From positions 124,001 to 188,000 of the forward strand of contig NZ_JAALJI010000010.1 in NCBI RefSeq assembly GCF_011064595.1: 64,000 bases of DNA, given 5' to 3'. A program made the position numbers and the translations under genes. The first letter of the stretch is position 1. Each line of letters opens with the position of its first letter. This stretch comes from Paludisphaera soli. GTDB lineage: Bacteria; Planctomycetota; Planctomycetia; Isosphaerales; Isosphaeraceae. This document shows, one piece after another, positions 62,692-64,000 of the stretch. The notes beneath the pieces were generated by a model. That model was not told the origin of the DNA, did not search any database, and was given only the letters and a program-made list of their open reading frames with translations.

Positions 62692-64000
62692 CTACTTTTT
62701 CTCGGCGGCCGGCTGGGGAGTGGGCTGCGCGTCATGCTGAGTGATGCGTAGGACCTCGTCCAGGGTCGTGATGCCCTTGATGGCCTTGATCACGCCGTCC
62801 TCGAACAGCGTCCGCATCCCCTGCTTGCGTGCCACTTTACGGATCGCCATCGTCGACTCGCCCTTGAAGGCCATCTCGCGGACCTGGTTGCTCATGATCA
62901 TCAATTCGTAGATGCCGAGCCGGCCCCGATAGCCCTTCTTGTTGCAGTTCGAGCAGCCCTTGCCCTTGGCGAAGTTCGCTTTCTTGGCCAGCTCGGGACG
63001 CAGCCCGAGACCCGCCAGAACATGGGCCGGAGGCTCGTATCGGACCTTGCACTTGGGACAGACCTTCCGCACCAAGCGTTGAGCCAAGACTGCAAGCACG
63101 GAGCTGGCTACGAGGAAGGGCTGGATACCGACGTCGACCAGGCGTGTAATGGCACTGGGCGCATCGTTCGTATGCAATGTACTGAAAACCAAGTGTCCGG
63201 TCAGCGACGCTTGAATGGCCGTCTCCGCGGTCTCCAGATCGCGGATTTCGCCCACCAGCAGGATGTTCGGGTTCTGCCGAAGCATCGCCCGGATGATGCG
63301 GGCGAAGGTCATCCCGATCTTCGCTTTCACCTCGCACTGGTTCACACCGGGCAGGTAGTACTCGACCGGATCCTCGGCCGTGATGATCTTGACGTCGGGC
63401 CGGTTGAGTTCATTTAGCGCGGCGTAGAGGGTCGTAGTCTTGCCGGACCCGGTAGGTCCGGTGACCAAGAGGATGCCGTTGGGCCTGCGGATGAGCTGCT
63501 TGAACTTGCCGAAGTCGTCGTCCGAGAACCCCAGGTCCTGGAGGCTGACCTTGATGTTGTCCCGGTCCAGGATCCGCATGACGACCGACTGGCCATGCGT
63601 GGTGGGAAGGATGCTGACCCGCAGGTCGATATCCTTGCCCGCGACGTTGATCTTGATGCGGCCGTCCTGGGGTCGACGCTTCTCGGCGATGTCGATCGAC
63701 CCCATGATCTTGAGGCGGCTGACCATCGCGCCGAGCAGTCGGCGAGGGGCCGAGTCGCGTTCCATGAGCACGCCGTCGACCCGGTAGCGGATCCGGACCC
63801 GCTCGGCGAACGGCTCGATGTGGATGTCCGACGCACGGCTGCGGACGGCCTCCTCAATGATGAGGTGGACCAGCCGGATGACGGGGGCGTCCCCTTCTTC
63901 CAGGGTATTGGTCGTGCTCCGTTTGCCCCCTTCCCCGTCCTCCATGAAGTCCATCTGCGTGTCGGTCCACTCGCCGAGCATCGTATCGACCGACTCGGTC
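62692..64000 (-). CDS. Second GspE/PilB-type ATPase (5' end outside window)
   Basis: The frame is open to the right edge, with about 435 residues visible. It shows ASDIHIEPF, RYRVDGVL, Walker A GPTGSGKTTT, ILLVGEIRDLETAE, LHTNDAPSA and zinc-type CPKC...CSNC, then a C-terminal Pro/Gln/Ala tail. It is distinct from the 59199-60914 ATPase, sharing only family motifs. The N-terminal domains that would show whether it has an MshEN region are not in the window. It is the most upstream pilus gene seen. Confidence 0.92.
   Translation of the reverse strand, partial: TESVDTMLGEWTDTQMDFMEDGEGGKRSTTNTLEEGDAPVIRLVHLIIEEAVRSRASDIHIEPFAERVRIRYRVDGVLMERDSAPRRLLGAMVSRLKIMGSIDIAEKRRPQDGRIKINVAGKDIDLRVSILPTTHGQSVVMRILDRDNIKVSLQDLGFSDDDFGKFKQLIRRPNGILLVTGPTGSGKTTTLYAALNELNRPDVKIITAEDPVEYYLPGVNQCEVKAKIGMTFARIIRAMLRQNPNILLVGEIRDLETAETAIQASLTGHLVFSTLHTNDAPSAITRLVDVGIQPFLVASSVLAVLAQRLVRKVCPKCKVRYEPPAHVLAGLGLRPELAKKANFAKGKGCSNCNKKGYRGRLGIYELMIMSNQVREMAFKGESTMAIRKVARKQGMRTLFEDGVIKAIKGITTLDEVLRITQHDAQPTPQPAAEKK

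Noticed and set aside
1-64000. CRISPR arrays, insertion sequences, prophage or integrative elements
   Set aside because: No regularly spaced repeats, transposase, integrase or attachment-site duplications were seen; gene content is core and lineage-typical.

Overview
The window looks like a chromosomal segment of a planctomycete, most likely of the Isosphaeraceae group (Paludisphaera, Singulisphaera, Aquisphaera relatives). This is inferred from the high GC content, a DUF1559 prepilin with the C-terminal H-x9-DG motif, a run of very large pseudopilins, a zinc-ribbon form of SpoVG next to ispE, and a substrate-binding/permease fusion ABC transporter. I see no transposase, integrase, phage gene, CRISPR array or rRNA. 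One tRNA gene, tRNA-Ile(GAT), is present.

Region 1 (1-9.7 kb) is core metabolism. It holds the end of a prephenate dehydrogenase gene, then purL (with a fused N-terminal PurS-like part), a NYN-domain protein and purQ on the plus strand. A membrane-anchored hydrolase and the pair ispE-spoVG lie on the minus strand, followed by an AraM-like glycerol-1-phosphate dehydrogenase. Region 2 (9.7-20 kb) contains a CzcA-type metal efflux operon led by a His-rich membrane-anchored protein with a good promoter and dyad. It also has a HAD phosphatase coupled to a second, archaeal-like glycerol-1-phosphate dehydrogenase, an exported hydrolase and a histidine kinase. Region 3 (20-33.9 kb) has a DinG-type helicase that lacks one expected cluster cysteine, a ThiS-ThiG fusion, a DUF2780-like protein, a lone receiver protein, and an array running folC, DUF423, ACT-domain protein, UPF0210. 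It ends with a glycosyltransferase/ABC amino-acid transporter operon.

Region 4 (33.9-41.8 kb) has a tight three-gene operon with 4-nt overlaps: an exported Pcm, a 973-aa glycoside-hydrolase-like exported protein and an NDP-sugar epimerase. It is followed by an HU protein with a lysine/alanine-rich tail, a 69-aa protein, an esterase/beta-propeller fusion and tRNA-Ile. Region 5 (41.9-64 kb, all minus strand) is a type IV pilus/type II secretion-like locus: two GspE/PilB ATPases, PilT, GspF/PilC, five prepilin-like proteins of 394-741 aa, a 1994-aa GspK-like protein, and a separate DUF1559 pseudopilin.

The strongest candidate for an undescribed system is Region 5. It has a standard cytoplasmic motor and platform, but its pseudopilins are several times the normal size and carry short calcium-loop-like Asp/Asn/Gly motifs. 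The pair of glycerol-1-phosphate dehydrogenase homologues within 9 kb, one coupled to a HAD phosphatase, is the second. All functions are read from sequence features by eye. No database search or structure prediction was run.
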